DNA from: MGBC163016 sp964631345
Lineage (GTDB): Bacteria; Actinomycetota; Coriobacteriia; Coriobacteriales; Eggerthellaceae
Length of the DNA stretch: 64,000 bases
Assembly (NCBI GenBank): GCA_964631345.1
Contig: CAZVWE010000008.1
Span: 7,007-71,006, forward strand
Direction: 5' to 3'
This document shows, in pieces, positions 61,002-64,000 of this stretch. The position numbers were made by a program, and so were the translations under genes. The stretch's first letter is position 1. Each line of letters opens with the position of its first letter. Under the pieces are notes generated by a model, which was not told the origin of the DNA, ran no database searches, and saw only the letters and a program-made list of their open reading frames with translations.

Positions 61002-61319
61002 TTATTCCTTGGTCATGTTTAACAGCGCCTCGGCGTATTCGGTATACTCTTCGATCGCATTTTTCACTTTACTGTCAAACATATTTTGATATAAACGCAG
61101 AGCGCTGGAAAATTCCATCACTGGATTTGGGTTAGGTGCTAAAGATTCAACTGTATTTGTGCTGAGTTTCATGTCTGCATCTTTTGACCATTCACTGACG
61201 GCAATAGTTGCATCCGATAGAGCTTGTGGTAACTGTCCATCATTTTCCAAAGCTTTAAGTGATGGCATTATTTTGTCTTGAAGCTTGATAAGTTTTGTTA
61301 CTAAATGATGATATGTCAT
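61002..61319 (-). CDS. Small helical protein of unknown function
   Basis: The protein has 105 residues, probably all helical, with no signal peptide or membrane segment. 'KLIKLQDKIMPSLKALE' near the start and 'SKVKNAIEEYTEYAEALL' near the end have heptad-like spacing. GGGAAAGG precedes the ATG, which supports a real gene. It lies upstream of fabH on the same strand with a 57-base gap. No family recognised. Confidence 0.55.
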   Translation of the reverse strand: MTYHHLVTKLIKLQDKIMPSLKALENDGQLPQALSDATIAVSEWSKDADMKLSTNTVESLAPNPNPVMEFSSALRLYQNMFDSKVKNAIEEYTEYAEALLNMTKE

Positions 61320-61493
61320 GATCAGGCCTTTCCCTTAGGACTATCTCAGAATTATTAGATTAAAATTTATAAATAATAATTCATTAAGTCAAAATTGAAT
61401 TTTGAAAAATAATGACCTTTTTTCATATATAAAACGATTAGCGTTTTCAGGATGTTGATAATTGGATTTACCTGAGAGGGATAATTTGCGCAA

Positions 61494-64000
61494 ATGAATC
61501 CATTCAGAGAAGTTTTTCAACTTTACCCGACACGAGTATCAGCGATGGCTGCTTATAAGCGCGCAGCAGATAATTCCGAATGTGTTTTCGGAAAATCATA
61601 TATGAGCATTTCAGATTTAGCGGAGTCTATATGGGAGGTTATAGGCGACGGTAGGCGTCTTATCGGCTCTACTGAAAGAGAAATTTTAATAGCTCAGGCA
61701 CTGTATGGAAGATCGCTTGATCAATCAATGGGAACAGTTGGGCTACTTGGTTCATTTGCAAAACTTCATGTTTGTGATTTAGAGGATTTAAAAGAAGCTT
61801 TTAAGGCGTCTTTTGACAAGTCGGATTATTTCCATGAAATCGTATTAGTGATCCAAAGATATGCAGAATTATTAGATAAATATAATCTTTGCGAATTGTG
61901 CCAGATTATTGAAAGTGTTGCTCGGGCTCTAAAAGATCGAGATATTGAATTTGGCGTTCCGTTTGAAATTAATGGCATCGAGGCGGAGTTACTAAGAAGT
62001 ATTGATGAAAGCTACTATGATCACATTGAAGCTTTAGAGCGAAACATTAGTTTTAAAGAATGTTTTTCCAAAGAAAAGGAAATCTCGTTTTTGATTTCTG
62101 AGGGATCAAGCATGCTATTACCTATGGCAGTTGCAGAGGTAATAGAGTTTTGTAAATCAAACTCATTGCATGATCCGTTAAATAATACTGAGAGAGATGA
62201 TCGGGAAATCTCAAAATGTGCTCTATGTACTGAGGGGCCTGCTTTAGCATTGTCCCTTTTGAAAGACAATTTGTTGGATTTACATAACGTAAGAATCGAA
62301 GCATCATTTAGCTTACCTTTTATGCGTACTGAATTGGGATGTGCATTATTGGCTCTTATGCGCTTAGCGGATCGCAAAGATGCTGTCGATTGGGTTTCCT
62401 GTCTTAGCGATTTTTGCGGTTCTATTTATGCAGATATAGATCCTTTTACATATGAAGAGATAGGCATAGTTCCGCCAAATGGTATTGATTCAAGCAGCTT
62501 AATATATCCAGAGGAAATCGCTTTAGTTTTTTGGGCGGACAGAACACTTACAACAGATAATGCAATTGAGTTACTCAATGCAAAGTCATTAGGATTTGGT
62601 TTACTTTGGTCATACATAATTGGTAATAATGCACAGATAGCAGACGATGGATGCTCTGAAGAAGTGAATCCTTCACAAATTTCTCTTCTTGTTGATGCTT
62701 TAAGAGAAGAACTTAAACAAAGAATCAAATATTCTCAAGCTGATATGCGTTATTTCATAGAGATCGAAGCGATAAACACTTTCTGCGATTTTATAGATAG
62801 TTCATATTGCCTTGGCTTAAAAACAATAAATATGGATTATCTTTTTGAAAATATGAACGTCAATGTATCGTTGGATTTTCCATGTAAAGACATAGAGCAC
62901 ACAACAGTTGTTATTACGAATTACGCTTCTATGCAGGGGTTTTTAGATGATTCTTTTGATGAGGTTATTATTTCTAATGTTTCTGATCGATATCTAAACA
63001 CAAAAGAGGCGACAAATCCTCTATATGATATTGAAGCACTCATTAAGCCTCTTAAGAAAATCAGTAAACAAAATGAAGCGACTTATTCGTTTTGTGGGGC
63101 TATTAGAGGAGCCAAAAAGAAGATTAGTCTATGTTTTTCTCTGCTTGATGAAGACATGAAACAGTCCTACCTCGCATTTTGCATTGCACCATTTTTTGAG
63201 GAGATTTCAGGGATCCCTTTCGATGCTGATGTGCTGTTAAAAGCATCTTCGGGCAAGTCATCGCTTATATTTGGAAGCGGAGAAAATGAGATTGTTTGTG
63301 AATGTATACGCACGGGCGAACAAGATATTACAAAAGGTATAGGGCACGATCTTTGTAAACGTACTTTCGAAGATAGGCTTTGCAAGGTTGTGCGTGGCAA
63401 ACTAATGACATCCACACTTGTAGATACGCCTTATTGCGCGAAACGAGATGTCGAAATAACTTCTATGCCGTCGTTGTCACCGGGGTCAATAGAAGACTAT
63501 TTGGCTTGTCCTTATGGATGGTTTCTTACTAAAAAGATTAAGTCGAAAAATATGGTTGAAGGATTCAGTAGCCAGGAAATGGGCACATTTGCGCATTCTG
63601 TATTTGAGCGATTTTATATGGGTCTTAATACTGAATACGGCGTTAATAGGGTAGATCTTATAAATGACGTACAATTTTCGGAGTTGTTCCAGAATGTCTT
63701 CGATAAGCTAATAGAAGAGCAATATAGTCTTTTACCTCTATCAAATAGGCTGATTCCTTTAACTGAGATAGAACGCGAACAGACATTGCAGCTAAAGACT
63801 CATCTAAAAAATGCCCTAGTTTTACAATCTGACATTCCTTTGAGATTTAAGACGATGTTTTTCGAAACTGAAATACCATTTCAAGTTGAAGATCCTCACA
63901 ATATAAGTGATATTTCAAACATCGATTACGGGGGATTTTCTATGCATGGACGCATAGATAGAATTGATGTTGATAATGATTTAGATCAGTTTTTAGTAAT
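61494..64000 (+). CDS. AddB-like PD-(D/E)XK nuclease (3' partial)
   Basis: The frame stays open from ATG 61494 to the right edge, about 835 codons, and the gene continues outside. An in-frame TAA at 61482 fixes the start region; GAGAGGG lies 13 bases upstream. The C-terminal part has 'SPGSIEDYLACPYGWFL' with the first cysteine of AddB/Cas4-type iron-sulphur nucleases, 'EMGTFAHSVFERFY' with the conserved His/Glu, and 'GGFSMHGRIDRID' with the catalytic-side aspartate. The lysine of the D-E-x-K set would come just beyond the edge. The N-terminal two thirds resemble the helicase-like body of AddB but show no Walker A at the start. It is likely half of an AddAB-type double-strand-break resection enzyme. 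No antisense frame in this region is credible. Confidence 0.72.
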   Translation, partial: MNPFREVFQLYPTRVSAMAAYKRAADNSECVFGKSYMSISDLAESIWEVIGDGRRLIGSTEREILIAQALYGRSLDQSMGTVGLLGSFAKLHVCDLEDLKEAFKASFDKSDYFHEIVLVIQRYAELLDKYNLCELCQIIESVARALKDRDIEFGVPFEINGIEAELLRSIDESYYDHIEALERNISFKECFSKEKEISFLISEGSSMLLPMAVAEVIEFCKSNSLHDPLNNTERDDREISKCALCTEGPALALSLLKDNLLDLHNVRIEASFSLPFMRTELGCALLALMRLADRKDAVDWVSCLSDFCGSIYADIDPFTYEEIGIVPPNGIDSSSLIYPEEIALVFWADRTLTTDNAIELLNAKSLGFGLLWSYIIGNNAQIADDGCSEEVNPSQISLLVDALREELKQRIKYSQADMRYFIEIEAINTFCDFIDSSYCLGLKTINMDYLFENMNVNVSLDFPCKDIEHTTVVITNYASMQGFLDDSFDEVIISNVSDRYLNTKEATNPLYDIEALIKPLKKISKQNEATYSFCGAIRGAKKKISLCFSLLDEDMKQSYLAFCIAPFFEEISGIPFDADVLLKASSGKSSLIFGSGENEIVCECIRTGEQDITKGIGHDLCKRTFEDRLCKVVRGKLMTSTLVDTPYCAKRDVEITSMPSLSPGSIEDYLACPYGWFLTKKIKSKNMVEGFSSQEMGTFAHSVFERFYMGLNTEYGVNRVDLINDVQFSELFQNVFDKLIEEQYSLLPLSNRLIPLTEIEREQTLQLKTHLKNALVLQSDIPLRFKTMFFETEIPFQVEDPHNISDISNIDYGGFSMHGRIDRIDVDNDLDQFLV

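Noticed and set aside
62021..63674. Several minus-strand frames opposite the AddB-like gene
   Set aside because: The plus strand has one uninterrupted frame from 61494 to the edge with recognisable nuclease motifs; the others are shadows.

Overview
The window is one continuous stretch of a bacterial chromosome with densely packed genes. G+C looks to be in the low 40s percent by eye. I saw no rRNA, tRNA, CRISPR array or insertion sequence. Several features suggest an anaerobic actinobacterium of the class Coriobacteriia, perhaps a low-G+C relative of Eggerthellaceae or Atopobiaceae; this is an inference from gene content and not a measured placement. They are: frequent TTG and GTG starts with good Shine-Dalgarno sites, a Gram-positive type LexA box, an MscL ending in a zinc ribbon, a Tat-exported [NiFe] hydrogenase, pyruvate phosphate dikinase with its regulator, GadB/GadC, TrmFO, and the order rpsP-khpA-rimM-trmD ... 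rplS-rnhB-yraN-comM-dprA.

Layout. 1-5.6 kb: end of a LysR regulator, a TDT-family transporter, two small membrane proteins of unknown role (one with a zinc ribbon), an AlkD-like repair protein and MscL. 5.6-9.2 kb (minus): glutamate decarboxylase and its glutamate/GABA antiporter, an acid-resistance pair. 9.5-16.8 kb (plus): a heterodimeric ABC exporter, a HAD-IB phosphatase, an AAA+-like protein that has lost its P-loop, and MntP. 16.8-22.9 kb: prephenate dehydratase (minus), then hyaA-hyaB-hyaC, a terminator, an unknown membrane protein and the maturation protease hyaD. 22.9-31.3 kb: nth, mfd-gltX, and two minus-strand genes (a DUF1461-like membrane protein and an ATP-grasp-like protein).

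31.4-45.9 kb is a long plus-strand housekeeping run: rpsP-khpA-rimM-trmD, lepB, glyQS, the PPDK regulator, a GT-C-like membrane protein, ppdK, mtnA, azlCD, rplS and rnhB. 46.4-54.8 kb carries DNA uptake and repair genes: yraN-comM-dprA, trmFO-xerC, and uvrA behind a promoter overlapped by a LexA box. 54.8-58.3 kb: a secreted DNA-entry-type nuclease, an unknown membrane-anchored protein and glutamate dehydrogenase. 58.3-61.3 kb (minus): a FabH-like ketoacyl synthase and an RhlE-like helicase interrupted by an in-frame UGA, plus a small unknown gene. From 61.49 kb to the right edge an AddB-like PD-(D/E)XK nuclease reads out of the window.

Physiology suggested. The cell makes, decarboxylates and exchanges glutamate (gdhA, gadB, gadC), oxidises or evolves hydrogen with a hydrogenase of the ordinary oxygen-sensitive kind, interconverts pyruvate and PEP under PpsR-type control, and may take up DNA (comM, dprA, EndA-like nuclease). 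I did not find a large unknown system. The most unusual items are the UGA that splits the helicase from its basic tail, the P-loop-less AAA+-like protein, the alanine-rich tail on the GadC-like antiporter, the zinc-ribbon MscL with two start sites, and several unassigned operator-like inverted repeats.
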